Part shown: in pieces, positions 15,348-28,219 of the stretch
Layout: every line of letters begins with the position of its first letter
Position numbering within the stretch: the first letter of the stretch is position 1
Assembly (NCBI RefSeq): GCF_003991905.1
Contig: NZ_RSCL01000024.1
Location: 97,045 to 161,044 of the forward strand
Direction: 5' to 3'
Origin: Dulcicalothrix desertica PCC 7102
GTDB lineage: Bacteria; Cyanobacteriota; Cyanobacteriia; Cyanobacteriales; Nostocaceae
DNA length: 64,000 bases
Position numbers and translations under genes: made by a program
Notes under the pieces: generated by a model
Told to the model about the DNA's origin: nothing
The model's input: only the letters and a program-made list of their open reading frames with translations
Database searches by the model: none

Positions 15348-15974
15348 ATGTTCAAAACTTTACTCGCAACATTAGGCGTAAGCAGTTTACTTTTGGCTAG
15401 CTGCACGCAACAGGTTGACTCAAAAAACGTAGCTCAGGCGCCTACAACAAATGCACAAGAAGTACAGCAAACGGCGCCTGCACAACCCAGAGAACGTACT
15501 CCTGATGTGGTTTATGTACCAACACCACCAGAGGTTGTAGATAAGATGTTAGAAATGGCTAAAGTCGGAAAAAATGATATTTTGTTTGACCTTGGTAGCG
15601 GTGACGGTAGAATTCCCATTACTGCGGCAAAAAGGTTTGGGACGATAGGAACTGGGATAGATATTGACCCCGAACGTATTAAAGAAGCTAACGCAAATGC
15701 GAAAAAAGAAGGTGTTAGCGATAAGGTTACGTTCCTTCAACAAGACTTATTTAAGAGTGATTTCAGTAAAGCTACTGTGGTAACGCTTTATTTATTACCG
15801 GAGCTTAATGTCAAATTGCGATCACAGTTGTTTAAACAGCTTAAACCTGGTACCCGTATTGTTTCTCACGCTTTTGATATGGGTGACTGGAAACCTGAGC
15901 AGACTGCTAATGTTAATGGTCGAACGGTTTATTACTGGACTGTTCCTAAAGAGATTCCTGCTAATTTGCGATAA
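15348..15974 (+). CDS. lipoprotein with class I SAM methyltransferase domain
   Basis: I place the start at ATG 15348, which begins MFKTLLATLGVSSLLLASC, a signal peptide with lipobox LLASC (Cys19); the longer frame from 15276 reads through the hairpin. After an alanine/proline linker the domain has motif I FDLGSGDGRIP, an acidic turn GIDIDPE and a YLLPELN strand. A methyltransferase fold on an exported lipoprotein is odd, since SAM is cytoplasmic, but the arrangement is common in cyanobacteria. Substrate unknown. Confidence 0.8.
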   Translation: MFKTLLATLGVSSLLLASCTQQVDSKNVAQAPTTNAQEVQQTAPAQPRERTPDVVYVPTPPEVVDKMLEMAKVGKNDILFDLGSGDGRIPITAAKRFGTIGTGIDIDPERIKEANANAKKEGVSDKVTFLQQDLFKSDFSKATVVTLYLLPELNVKLRSQLFKQLKPGTRIVSHAFDMGDWKPEQTANVNGRTVYYWTVPKEIPANLR

Positions 15975-16061
15975 ACTCTCCAACCGAGGTGTGTTATTCC
16001 GTATCTTGTCTGCACTGTAAAAAGTTTAAGATTGTTAAAGGTGACTTTACATTTCTTAATT

Positions 16062-16994
16062 ATGCAGGCAGCTACGGTATATCCTACCTCTTCTATTCCC
16101 GGCAAGTATTGGCAATGGCGAGGACATAATGTTTATTATGTCCAAGCTGGAGAAAAGCGTCCGTCAAGACCAGCTTTATTATTAGTACATGGTTTCGGCG
16201 CCTCTACTGACCATTGGCGCAAAAATATTGCAGAGCTTTCGCAGAGCTTTGAGGTATATGCTATCGACTTACTTGGTTATGGAAGGTCGGCAAAACCAAA
16301 GTTAGAGTATAGCGGTAATTTGTGGTGTGACCAACTTTATGATTTTATTACCCAGGTTATTGGTAATAAAGCTGTTCTTGCAGGTAACTCACTTGGTGGT
16401 TATGCTTCTTTATGTATAGCTGCACAGCGTCCAGATGTAGCAGCAGGGTTAATATTACTTAATAGTGCTGGGCCATTTAGTGATACTCAGTCATCTTCAG
16501 AACCGGAAGCTGTACAAAGCGAAATTCAACCACCCAAACAACCTGATATAGTGCAAAAATTGTTTGGAGATATCGCAAAGTTAATATTCAAACAGCCATT
16601 TGCTCAATTTTTGATGTTTCAATACGCACGTCAGCGTTGGGTAATTCGACAAACCCTTGAAAAAGTATACCTCGATAAAAGCGTTATCACCGACCAACTA
16701 GTAGAAGATATATATCGTCCATCGTGTGATGAAGGCGCCTTTGATGTTTTCGCTTCGATGTTCAGTACTCCCCAAGGCGAAAAGGTAGATATTCTATTAA
16801 AAGAATTAACTTGCCCATTACTAATATTATGGGGAGAAGCTGACCCTTGGATGAATGCTCGCGAACGCTCTAAACAGTTTCGTCGTTATTACCCAAATTT
16901 AACTGAGCATTTTCTAAATGCTGGTCACTGTCCTCATGATGAAATACCAGACCAAGTGAATGCACTTATTAAAGAATGGGTTTCAACAATATAA
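16062..16994 (+). CDS. alpha/beta hydrolase
   Basis: The 310-residue enzyme starts at ATG 16062; a TTG at 16032 would add ten residues. It shows LLVHGFGAS (oxyanion hole), the nucleophile elbow GNSLGGY (Ser110), an acid in ILWGEADPW and the catalytic histidine in NAGHCPHDE. The lid between strands 6 and 7 is rich in charged residues. The closest familiar group is the chlorophyll/pheophytin dephytylase-like hydrolases of cyanobacteria and plastids, but ester specificity cannot be decided by eye. Confidence 0.88.
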   Translation: MQAATVYPTSSIPGKYWQWRGHNVYYVQAGEKRPSRPALLLVHGFGASTDHWRKNIAELSQSFEVYAIDLLGYGRSAKPKLEYSGNLWCDQLYDFITQVIGNKAVLAGNSLGGYASLCIAAQRPDVAAGLILLNSAGPFSDTQSSSEPEAVQSEIQPPKQPDIVQKLFGDIAKLIFKQPFAQFLMFQYARQRWVIRQTLEKVYLDKSVITDQLVEDIYRPSCDEGAFDVFASMFSTPQGEKVDILLKELTCPLLILWGEADPWMNARERSKQFRRYYPNLTEHFLNAGHCPHDEIPDQVNALIKEWVSTI

Positions 16995-17026
16995 TCAAAG
17001 CACAGGCAGGATGCCTGTGCCACATT

Positions 17027-18256
17027 TTAAGCCACGGGTAATTTAATTTGAAAAGTAGAACCATTCTCTAAAATGCTATTTACTGTTATTTCTCCTTGAT
17101 GCGCTTGTACTATTTGCTTAACTATTGCTAACCCTAAACCAAACCCTCCTGAGTTTCTAGTTCTGGCTTTGTCTACACGGTAAAATCTTTCAAATATATG
17201 CGGCAAGTCTTCTTGGGGAATACCGATACCATTATCTTTGACTTCGATAATGGCGCCGTGCGGTTGTGATAATAGTTTTAATTCTACTGTTTTTTGATTG
17301 GATGTATATTTAAAGGCGTTATCTAGCAGGTTAATAATAGCTTGTTTTAATAAATCAGCATCGGCTTTGATATATACGGGTTTTTCTGGTAGTTGTACTG
17401 TTAGATTAGAATGGTTATTTTGGGATTGATATTCTGAAGCGAGTGTTTTTAAGACTTCAACAAGGTTGACATTGGGTAAGCTATCTAAATTTAAGGCGCC
17501 TTCGTGGCGTGATAGAAATAGTAAGTTACTAACCAAGCTACTCATGGACTTGGCTGTTTTGATGATATTCTGTAATCTAAATTGTTGCTCGGTTTCGTCG
17601 TATGGTGGTATAAGGGCAACTTGGGCATTACTCAACATAGCAGCAATCGGCGCCCGTAGTTCATGAGAAGCATCAGCGGTAAAGCGTTGTAACTGCTCGT
17701 AAGCTCGACGAGTTGGCTGCATCGCTAGTCCTCCTAAATACCAACCTGTTATTCCAATGATGATAAAGGTAATGGGTACGCCAACAGCTAAAAACAATCT
17801 ATAACGATTAAGTCTTTCTTCCAGCGAAGTTAATGGAGCAGTTATTTGTATATATCCAATCAATATATATTTATTTTTGTGAACTGCCAGCGTTGCTTCT
17901 CTCAGACGCTGTTTTGTTTGACTTATATATATCGTCCGAAAACCTGGTGATACACTTAATACAGGTTCCGTTTTTTTTCCGCGATGCTCAATTAATTCGC
18001 GTTGACTATTATATAAGCGTATATCCTTAGAATCACCATTTAAGAGTACAGAGCTATCTAAGTTATATTGTAGGGCGCCTCCAGAGTAACGCGCTTGATT
18101 TACAATACTTTTAGCTCTATTGAACAAAGTCTCATCAAAAACCTTTAGTTCCTGCTCAACTCCTAAGTAATAAGCAACCCCTGCAAAGACAACAAGAATG
18201 CTACCCATTGGCAGAGCAAACAAGTAAGCTAGGTTACGACGACTACGGGTAAACAT
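17027..18256 (-). CDS. membrane sensor histidine kinase (RppB-like)
   Basis: The 409-residue kinase has two membrane segments (about 11-32 and 153-176) around a 120-residue outer loop. A dimerisation domain with DASHELRAPIAAM (His198) follows, then N box NLLDNAFKYTSN, G1 DNGIGIP, F box RFYRVDKAR and G2 GFGLGLAIVKQ. It resembles the RppB/NrsS type that senses metal or redox state. No response regulator gene is adjacent, so its partner is elsewhere; the OmpR-type regulator at 41296 is a candidate only by type. Confidence 0.92.
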   Translation of the reverse strand: MFTRSRRNLAYLFALPMGSILVVFAGVAYYLGVEQELKVFDETLFNRAKSIVNQARYSGGALQYNLDSSVLLNGDSKDIRLYNSQRELIEHRGKKTEPVLSVSPGFRTIYISQTKQRLREATLAVHKNKYILIGYIQITAPLTSLEERLNRYRLFLAVGVPITFIIIGITGWYLGGLAMQPTRRAYEQLQRFTADASHELRAPIAAMLSNAQVALIPPYDETEQQFRLQNIIKTAKSMSSLVSNLLFLSRHEGALNLDSLPNVNLVEVLKTLASEYQSQNNHSNLTVQLPEKPVYIKADADLLKQAIINLLDNAFKYTSNQKTVELKLLSQPHGAIIEVKDNGIGIPQEDLPHIFERFYRVDKARTRNSGGFGLGLAIVKQIVQAHQGEITVNSILENGSTFQIKLPVA

Positions 18257-18409
18257 AATTTATTTATTACATATATGTATTTTGTGCGCCAATGGCGCAC
18301 AAAATAATTATAATCTTTAATACTTGTTAGCTTTTTAACACTGTCTTTCCTAGGTAAGAGGATATGATAACGATGTTAAGCGTATTTTTTATTTTTAACC
18401 CAATCATAT

Positions 18410-18667
18410 ATGTATCGTAACTTAGAAGGTTGTGATGATGTAACAGCGGCGCCTGCGACTAATTATACATCACAGTTTATTTATGGGTTGATTGCTTGCT
18501 TTTTGGTGATTGGGTTAGGTGCATTTTTAGGCTTAGTTTTACTTTTTTTGCCATTTATATTTATCATCAAATTGGCTGACCGACAAACGGAGCAAGCCAA
18601 AATTACAAAAACTTATAAAAGCTTAATGAAAAGATATTATAACAACACGCTATTTAACGTTCAATAG
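18410..18667 (+). CDS. small membrane protein, 85 aa
   Basis: The frame from ATG 18410 has one long or two short hydrophobic segments (about 24-54, FIYGLIACFLVIGLGAFLGL onward) and a basic tail (KITKTYKSLMKRYYN). No clear ribosome site is present and I recognise no family. The strongly amphipathic layout argues that it is coding. Confidence 0.5.
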   Translation: MYRNLEGCDDVTAAPATNYTSQFIYGLIACFLVIGLGAFLGLVLLFLPFIFIIKLADRQTEQAKITKTYKSLMKRYYNNTLFNVQ

Positions 18668-18757
18668 CGATTCGGTATAATATCTATATCCTGTTGTTGG
18701 ACAGATTACAAACTGTCCACTTACTTATTTACTTTATATTCCGCCATAATCACGAAA

Positions 18758-19498
18758 TCAGCCATCCGTTACATCTGTTACATCCGTTGCCAATAGTTCC
18801 CTCCATATCAAATACCCTTTCCCATTTAAATGTAGTCCATCACTTGTAAAGTCGGCGCCTAATTGTTGCTGTGTATCAACAAGATGAGAATGTATATCTA
18901 TATATTTATAATTGTATTGTTTTGCTAGATTTTGTAACTCCCTATTCAAGTCTATAACTTTCTGGTTATCTGCCCAATACAAGTAGATATTATTGTTCAC
19001 AGGTAAGACGCTTTGAATATATACTTGGGTGTTAGGTAATTTTTCTTGAAACTGGTTTAAGATTTGTTTATATCCCTCTACTGTAGCTTCCACTGATTTT
19101 TTGAGCATGTGTAAGTCATTAATACCAACCATCAAAAATATTTGTTTGGGATGATTTTTGATAATTGTATCTAGACGCCTTAATATTCTCTCTGTAGTGT
19201 CACCAGATATACCACGGTTTTGACTGTTTGGGTTTTTTAACAGTTCCGTCCATTCTCCTTCGTCGGTTATACTGTCTCCAAGAAAAATTATTGTGTTAGG
19301 TTTTATTGGCAATATTTCAAATTGACTCGTTTTATGTTTGTAATACGGTGGGTTGTGTACATCTGATATATTAGAGATGTTTATATTGGAGAATTTTTGG
19401 CGCCAGTAATCTATTCCTCCGTTTTTAATGGTCAGGAAACAAGCTAATATAAATGCTAGCAAGTTGAGACTAAGAGAGATTAATGTTATAATATTCAT
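18758..19498 (-). CDS. SGNH/GDSL-family lipase or esterase
   Basis: Blocks are easy to see: FLGDSITDEGEW (catalytic Ser), RGISGDTTERIL (oxyanion Gly), MVGINDLHML (Asn block) and TSDGLHLNGKGY (Asp-His). A signal anchor of about 20 residues opens the protein, so it acts outside the inner membrane. ATG 19498 overlaps the miaA stop as ATGA, which fixes the start and shows an operon with miaA. The last ten residues (ATDVTDVTDG) are coded by an STRR repeat (18763-18792), so the repeat has replaced the original C-terminus. Confidence 0.88.
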   Translation of the reverse strand: MNIITLISLSLNLLAFILACFLTIKNGGIDYWRQKFSNINISNISDVHNPPYYKHKTSQFEILPIKPNTIIFLGDSITDEGEWTELLKNPNSQNRGISGDTTERILRRLDTIIKNHPKQIFLMVGINDLHMLKKSVEATVEGYKQILNQFQEKLPNTQVYIQSVLPVNNNIYLYWADNQKVIDLNRELQNLAKQYNYKYIDIHSHLVDTQQQLGADFTSDGLHLNGKGYLIWRELLATDVTDVTDG

Positions 19499-20394
19499 AA
19501 GAATTTTTGTACTCTCTGCCATATTTGCTCTAATAATAATGGTGATTGAATGTCAAACCATTCAATTTCTGGATATGCATGAAACCATGTCCGTTGTCTT
19601 TTGGCAAATTGTCGAGTGTGTAGTACTGTTAACTCTTTGGCTTTTAAGAGCGAAATTTCGCCTGCTAAGTATTGTCGAATTTCTTGATAACCTAGTGTAT
19701 TGAATAGTGATAGGTCGGCGCCGTATTTAGAAGACAAATATTCGACTTCTGCTATAAATCCGTCTTCTATCATTTTTTCGGTACGTTGGGTAATGCGCTG
19801 TGTTAAATGCGTAGGGTCGCTATCTAAACCTATTTGTAGGATGGGGTAAGAGGGAGGGTTTTCTCCTTGTTGTTCTGATATTGGTATGCCTGTGATATAA
19901 AATACTTCTAATGCTCTAATGGTTCGTACTGGGTCGTTGGGATGAATTTTTGATGCGGCAGTTGAGTCTACTTGTAGTAGCATTGCGTATAGTTGACTTT
20001 GAGTGAATGTTTCTAATAGTTGGGTTCTTAAGTTATTATTTGGCGCCACTCTTGGTATTTTCATACCCTGTACGATTGATTTTATATATAAACCTGTACC
20101 TCCTACTAAAAGAGGGGTTGCTTCTTTTAAGGTTTGTATTAAGTTGTGAACTTGGTCTTGATAGTCTGCAACTGTCATTGTGTCAAGTGGCTCGCAGATA
20201 TCTATCATGTAGTGGGGTACCATTGAAAGCTCTGATGGTGTGGGTTTGGCGGTACCAATATCAAACTCACGGTAAACTAGACGCGAGTCTGCACTAATAA
20301 TTATGGTGTTAAGTCGTGTCGCTAATTCTAACGCCAAGCCAGATTTCCCTGTCGCTGTTGCACCACATATGACTATTAATTTGAACTCGGTCAT
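19495..20394 (-). CDS. miaA: tRNA dimethylallyltransferase
   Basis: MiaA transfers a dimethylallyl group to A37 of tRNAs that read UNN codons. The 299-residue protein has the P-loop GATATGKSG, the DSRLVYREFDIGTAKPT block, LVGGTGLYIKS, NDPVRTIRALEV and the C-terminal HTRQFAKRQRTWF, all expected for the family. I start at the MTEFKLIVICG methionine (20394) rather than six codons earlier. It is divergent from gyrB, as in other Nostocales, and is co-transcribed with the SGNH hydrolase gene. Confidence 0.96.
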   Translation of the reverse strand: MTEFKLIVICGATATGKSGLALELATRLNTIIISADSRLVYREFDIGTAKPTPSELSMVPHYMIDICEPLDTMTVADYQDQVHNLIQTLKEATPLLVGGTGLYIKSIVQGMKIPRVAPNNNLRTQLLETFTQSQLYAMLLQVDSTAASKIHPNDPVRTIRALEVFYITGIPISEQQGENPPSYPILQIGLDSDPTHLTQRITQRTEKMIEDGFIAEVEYLSSKYGADLSLFNTLGYQEIRQYLAGEISLLKAKELTVLHTRQFAKRQRTWFHAYPEIEWFDIQSPLLLEQIWQRVQKFL

Positions 20395-24032
<3,638 letters not shown>

Positions 24033-24061
24033 TCCAGATTTCAATCATTAATATTTAAAAT

Positions 24062-24087
24062 GGCTAGCCTCAAAACTAGCCTTTTTT
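24062..24087 (+). terminator. Rho-independent terminator of gyrB
   Basis: GGCTAG at 24062-24067 pairs with CTAGCC at 24076-24081 and is followed by six T residues. It lies 30 bases after the gyrB stop. Confidence 0.9.
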
Positions 24088-24194
24088 CATAAGTCATTTA
24101 AAATACAGGCAGAAACCAAGAGGCGGAGACAGTAACAATCTGCTAGTATTTATTATGAAAATATATTTCGTGCCTCATTTCAGGATTATATATA

Positions 24195-24533
24195 ATGGAA
24201 GTTCTTAGAAGAGCCATTAAACCAAAAACCTATATATCGTTCCTTTACATTTACGAAACTACTTGGGGAACTGCTGGTGATATCTGTCTCGTTCGTGAAG
24301 TTGTAGCCAAAGAAAGCACCTCCAAGTTTAGAGGTCATATAATTAAACTACCACTTACAAAGGAAATGGAGCGTAACCGCTTGGCTGGTTTGCCCATTAT
24401 CAAAGTTGCAGGTCATGTTGGTGAGGGACATCCCAAAGACAAAAACTCCGAATGGGAAGTTTATGAAGGTATAGACCGAGAAATCGCTCTTAGTGTTATC
24501 AAACCTTGGGGCTTTAAGCTTATTGAACCTTAA
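24195..24533 (+). CDS. conserved hypothetical protein, 112 aa
   Basis: ATG 24195 follows AGGATTATATATA. The protein is a mixed alpha-beta single domain with no membrane segment (TAGDICLVREVVAKESTSKF, then LPIIKVAGHVGEGHPKD). The His-Val-Gly-Glu-Gly-His stretch could bind a metal, but I do not recognise the family. It converges with the kinase gene downstream. Confidence 0.6.
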   Translation: MEVLRRAIKPKTYISFLYIYETTWGTAGDICLVREVVAKESTSKFRGHIIKLPLTKEMERNRLAGLPIIKVAGHVGEGHPKDKNSEWEVYEGIDREIALSVIKPWGFKLIEP

Positions 24534-24557
24534 TAATTCTAGAGTCATTTAGGCGCC

Positions 24558-25730
24558 CTATCGATAAACAGGTGCAGGTTGAGGTATTGGTAATTTTACC
24601 GTCACTGTTGTTCCGGCGCCTACTTCACTTTCTAGTTCAACTGAACCAGCATACAAATCAACACATTTTTTCACAATAGCAAGTCCTAACCCTGTACCAG
24701 GAATATCTTTGGCATTGCTGGCACGTTGAAATAAACCAAATAGTTTTTCTTTATCTTCGCAAGGAATACCAATACCTTTGTCTTGAATTGTAAAAATAGC
24801 TTCACCATCTTGACAACGTAAAGTAAAATTAATATCGTTTTCAGGAGATGAGTACTTAACTGCGTTAGAAAGCAAGTTAATGAGAATGTGACGAATTAAA
24901 TTTTCATTAACATATACATCGTTATAACCACCGTAAAACTTAAATGCAATTTTGCGATGTTGTTCTGATGTGAGACAAATTTCTTCAATTAAATCATGCA
25001 CAAAATCAGATAAGTTAATTGGCTTAATATCCGCTTTAAACATTTTTAAATCAACCTCACCAATCGTTAAAACATCATTTAACAATTGATTCATTTTCTT
25101 AACATTAGCTTTAATATGCTGAAAAAACTGCTGTTTTTTTTCTAACGAAAGCCTATCACCATGCTGCTCAATGATTTGCGAAGAAGATAAAATGACTTGT
25201 AAGGGTGAACGAAACTCATGCGACACCATTGACACAAACCGAGACTTTAGTTCATTTAGTGTACGTTCACGTTCTAAAGATGAACGAATATCTGTTTCCA
25301 AACAGCGTATTTGTTCAATTTCCATCGATAGCTTTTTATTCGCTGTATGCATCTGTTGCGACAACAAGCGTGACCTTAATAAAACTTCTACTCTTAAAAG
25401 TAATTCACGTTTCACTATTGGTATTGTAATTAGCTCATCTATACTATGCAGCGAATTATAATTTATTATTCTTAGCTGTTTTTGGGTAATAACAAGTAAA
25501 TATGGTAAAACAACAGGATACTCAGCTTCTTTACGTGCGTGTAGTGTTTGACGATAGCGTTTTAACATCACCATGCACAGAATACATAAATCAAAGGGTT
25601 GCTGTATTAAGTTTTCTAATTCCTTACTAGATAACCCTTCTGGCGCCACTATTTCATTGATTTGTGCCAAAGTATTCACTAACAGGCGCCTGTTTTGTCT
25701 ATTATCCAGGAGTAACAAAATTCGACTCAC
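24558..25730 (-). CDS. histidine kinase with N-terminal pseudo-receiver
   Basis: The 390-residue soluble kinase starts with a 120-residue receiver-like fold in which the phospho-acceptor position is Cys52 (FDLCILCMVM) instead of Asp, so it cannot be phosphorylated there. A short coiled coil leads to SMVSHEFRSPLQVIL (His171), N box NLLSNAVKYSS, G1 DKGIGIP, F box LFQRASNAKD and G2 GTGLGLAIVKK. Pseudo-receivers often sense ligands or proteins, as in the clock kinase CikA. Input and target are unknown; no regulator is adjacent. Confidence 0.9.
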   Translation of the reverse strand: MSRILLLLDNRQNRRLLVNTLAQINEIVAPEGLSSKELENLIQQPFDLCILCMVMLKRYRQTLHARKEAEYPVVLPYLLVITQKQLRIINYNSLHSIDELITIPIVKRELLLRVEVLLRSRLLSQQMHTANKKLSMEIEQIRCLETDIRSSLERERTLNELKSRFVSMVSHEFRSPLQVILSSSQIIEQHGDRLSLEKKQQFFQHIKANVKKMNQLLNDVLTIGEVDLKMFKADIKPINLSDFVHDLIEEICLTSEQHRKIAFKFYGGYNDVYVNENLIRHILINLLSNAVKYSSPENDINFTLRCQDGEAIFTIQDKGIGIPCEDKEKLFGLFQRASNAKDIPGTGLGLAIVKKCVDLYAGSVELESEVGAGTTVTVKLPIPQPAPVYR

Positions 25731-26215
25731 AGCTACTCTCCCAATTCAAAGCGAATTACCATAAATTCGCATCGCGTAATATGCTAAAAAGCGATGTAGA
25801 CTAATTACACGAGGTTAGCATACTATTGTATACGCATCGCCCATGTCTACATATACCGCTTAAGGAGTATTTTAAGATGTTGTAACATGGGCATCCTCGC
25901 TGTATGATTAGTGAGGCATAGCCCTACATGGTTACTTGATTTAAACCAACAACGCGCGCAAGTGGAAACTTTAGGTGGGAAGGTTGCTGATAAAAGTGAG
26001 GGAAAAGGGAATACTAAAAATATGATTATCGAACCAACGCGCGAAAAGTTAAATTCACTCAAAATGATCAAAAACGAATTAACCTACTGGCACACAGTAA
26101 ACTTTTTTCTATTTGATACCAGCATTGGTTATTAGTCATACAGAATTTAATCAATATCGTGGTTTTGCCTTTGTATGTCCAATCAGCAATACCAAGCGCC
26201 GAAACCCTTTCTATT
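25731..26215. other. 485-bp intergenic region, possible gene remnant
   Basis: A plus-strand frame at 25911-26135 reads WLLDLNQQRAQVETLGGKVADKSEGKG in plausible protein-like composition but lacks a ribosome site and homology that I recognise. It overlaps an equally long minus-strand frame. I read it as a possible gene remnant at most. It lies at the left border of a GGCGCC-free stretch (25690-28697). Confidence 0.35.
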
Positions 26216-27415
26216 TTAAGCATCAATTGGAGGTTCTGACTTTAAACTTAATAATTCATATTTGTGTTCTTTTTTATTAGTAAAGGAAAATAGTATTGCA
26301 GAATCTCGAATAGTTGCCAAATATTCTTGTGCTTTACTAACCGTCTCTACATCTTTAATAGCAGAATCTGCTATCAAGCATTTGTATTTTTTTGTCGAGT
26401 CTACTTCTTGTAAAGTTGCTGTTCTGCCAGGATAATTAATTTGAATCAATTTGACTTTTACATAAATTTTCGTTTCTGCTGTCGTCTGTATATTTTTTAT
26501 AATATCAAGAACCTTATATACAGTTTCTAGTTCTATTTCTCCAGTTTGCAGATTTTTGTTAGGAGAAGCCCAGCTTATATGCAACTTACTTATTTGAATT
26601 CTAGTTAAAGCTTTTAAAAAATCAGTATATTTAAAAGCAGTTTTCTTTTTTAATGTATTCAATTTAGCTGGCAATTCATCTGCATTTGCTCCAAGATTTA
26701 TTAACTGTATAAATTCTTTTAGGCATTGTCCTAAAAAAGACTCTCCTAAGCCTAAACTATCTTCATATACAGTGCCTTCTAGACGCATACCAAATGAACC
26801 CTTAAATACACCAGATATAGCAACTTGGGTCTTTTGCTTTACTTCTTGTTCTATTATGTGGCTCTCTGATTTCCCTAGCTTTATTTGTCCTATAGCATCA
26901 ATTGTCTCTTGTAATGAAAATAAGATTAATCCTAAATCACCTACAGGAACTTCGGAAATATCTTTCTTTATAAACTCTAAAACAAAGTCTATAATTTCTT
27001 TTCTTTTCTGTGTAGAAATTTTTGTAATATTGTTATCATCGTGATTATTTTTGGATTGAATTATTTCTCCAGACTCTGGCATATATTCATCTGGTATTTC
27101 TTTACAAGCAACAATATTATAAACAGTATCTTGACTATCTTCATAAGGAATTTCTATCTGATAAACAAAAGCATCTTCTGTATCAGCAAATATATCTCTA
27201 AGCTCAACTTCACCGCGAACTATGCGCTGAAATCGAGATGAAGATACGGGAGCATATAACCATATTTCCGCAGAGTCTGAACTATCTACACAAACTACAA
27301 AAAAAATAAATCCAGATTTATTTTTACAGGAAAACAATACAGGTTTATCATAAAAGTCATAAACTTCTATGATTTCAAGCTGTCCTAATACTGTTTTTTC
27401 AGGCAAAAAACTCAT
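26216..27415 (-). CDS. DUF6575-like protein of unknown function, 399 aa
   Basis: The N-terminal 130 residues (LPEKTVLGQLEIIEVYDFYD, then KPVLFSCKNKSGFIFFVV and IWLYAPVSSSRFQRIVRGEV) match my memory of the DUF6575 domain, a beta-rich module of unknown role. Residues about 160-320 are helical. The C-terminal 70 form a second beta region (IYVKVKLIQINYPGRTATLQ). There are no membrane segments or catalytic motifs. It starts 11 bases after the stop of the upstream 136-residue gene, so the two form an operon. The region lacks GGCGCC, hinting at acquisition. Family assignment is from memory. Confidence 0.65.
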   Translation of the reverse strand: MSFLPEKTVLGQLEIIEVYDFYDKPVLFSCKNKSGFIFFVVCVDSSDSAEIWLYAPVSSSRFQRIVRGEVELRDIFADTEDAFVYQIEIPYEDSQDTVYNIVACKEIPDEYMPESGEIIQSKNNHDDNNITKISTQKRKEIIDFVLEFIKKDISEVPVGDLGLILFSLQETIDAIGQIKLGKSESHIIEQEVKQKTQVAISGVFKGSFGMRLEGTVYEDSLGLGESFLGQCLKEFIQLINLGANADELPAKLNTLKKKTAFKYTDFLKALTRIQISKLHISWASPNKNLQTGEIELETVYKVLDIIKNIQTTAETKIYVKVKLIQINYPGRTATLQEVDSTKKYKCLIADSAIKDVETVSKAQEYLATIRDSAILFSFTNKKEHKYELLSLKSEPPIDA

Positions 27416-27426
27416 GATTTATATTG

Positions 27427-27837
27427 TTATTTTTTGTTAGAATTTTCTTGATTGTCATCAATCGGTTCAAAAACTTTCCAAGGCTCCTTATTCTCTGGTA
27501 TCCACCAAGTATAATGAGACTTTCCAACATTTGATGGAGTATTTTTTATTCTTCCCAGTTCGTCACTCAGAGTACCCTTCGCTATTTTCTTATTCCTAAA
27601 ATATGCAACTCTACGAGATAGCTTTTTAGCATCATCCAATGACAAATAAATTGATACTCCACAAGCTTGACATTCCGAAGTGCCTTTAGGACATTCTTTT
27701 TCTGGATTTTCTTCCCGCCAAGATAGGAAATCTTCTGGGCACGGTTTTTGATTTTTTATGTACCTGTAAAACTCTCCCGACGCAATATCGCATTCTGATG
27801 GAGGGCAGTCATTAGGGAAGTGTTTCGGATATGGCAT
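27427..27837 (-). CDS. cysteine-containing small protein, partner of DUF6575-like gene
   Basis: The 136-residue protein has a cysteine-rich first half (CPPSECDIASGEF, KECPKGTSECQACGVSIY) that could bind a metal. A basic helix (LDDAKKLSRRVAYFRNKKIA) and an aromatic C-terminal part (KSHYTWWIPENKEPWKVFEPI) follow. It precedes the DUF6575-like gene by 11 bases. The pairing of a small cysteine-rich or basic protein with a larger partner is typical of accessory two-gene modules such as toxin-antitoxin or defence pairs, but no motif proves this. Confidence 0.6.
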   Translation of the reverse strand: MPYPKHFPNDCPPSECDIASGEFYRYIKNQKPCPEDFLSWREENPEKECPKGTSECQACGVSIYLSLDDAKKLSRRVAYFRNKKIAKGTLSDELGRIKNTPSNVGKSHYTWWIPENKEPWKVFEPIDDNQENSNKK

Positions 27838-28090
27838 CCTGTACTCGTTGATACAAAAATAAATTAATTTTATACATGTTATAATTTATTTTTTAGACTT
27901 ATATCACTAATTTACTATAAATCATAAACAAAATCTCAAAACTTTATGAACCTTTGCTTTTTGCCAAAAACGCAGCTTGTAACATATCTTCAAGCGAAAG
28001 ATTAAGAGCCTTGTTTAGTAATGCTATAATGTCACAGTTTCATTTTTTTATTTTTCAAAAAAATTTACGCACTGTACGGGTATAAATATA

Positions 28091-28164
28091 TGGACGTAAC
28101 TGGATTCGAACCAGTGACCCCATCCATGTCAAGGATGTACTCTAACCAACTGAGCTATACGTCC
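28091..28164 (-). tRNA. tRNA-Val (anticodon GAC)
   Basis: The minus strand folds into a complete 74-base tRNA: GGACGTA acceptor, AGCTCAGTTGGTTAGAGT D-arm, anticodon loop TTGACAT with GAC, T-arm CTGGTTCGAATCCAG, 3' acceptor TACGTCC and A73. GAC reads GUC valine codons. CCA is not encoded. No element is evident at this tRNA. Confidence 0.95.
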
Positions 28165-28219
28165 GAATTTTTCGCAACTTGTTAAGTATAGCATAGCTTA
28201 TTCTACAAAGCAAGATAAT

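Noticed and set aside
17027..18256. Two-component pair with a neighbouring regulator
   Set aside because: No response regulator gene lies on either side; the nearest OmpR-type gene is 23 kb away, so pairing cannot be claimed.
25911..26135. Plus-strand 74-codon frame as a gene
   Set aside because: It has no ribosome-binding site, overlaps an opposite frame of equal length, and I recognise no homology. It is kept only as a possible remnant.
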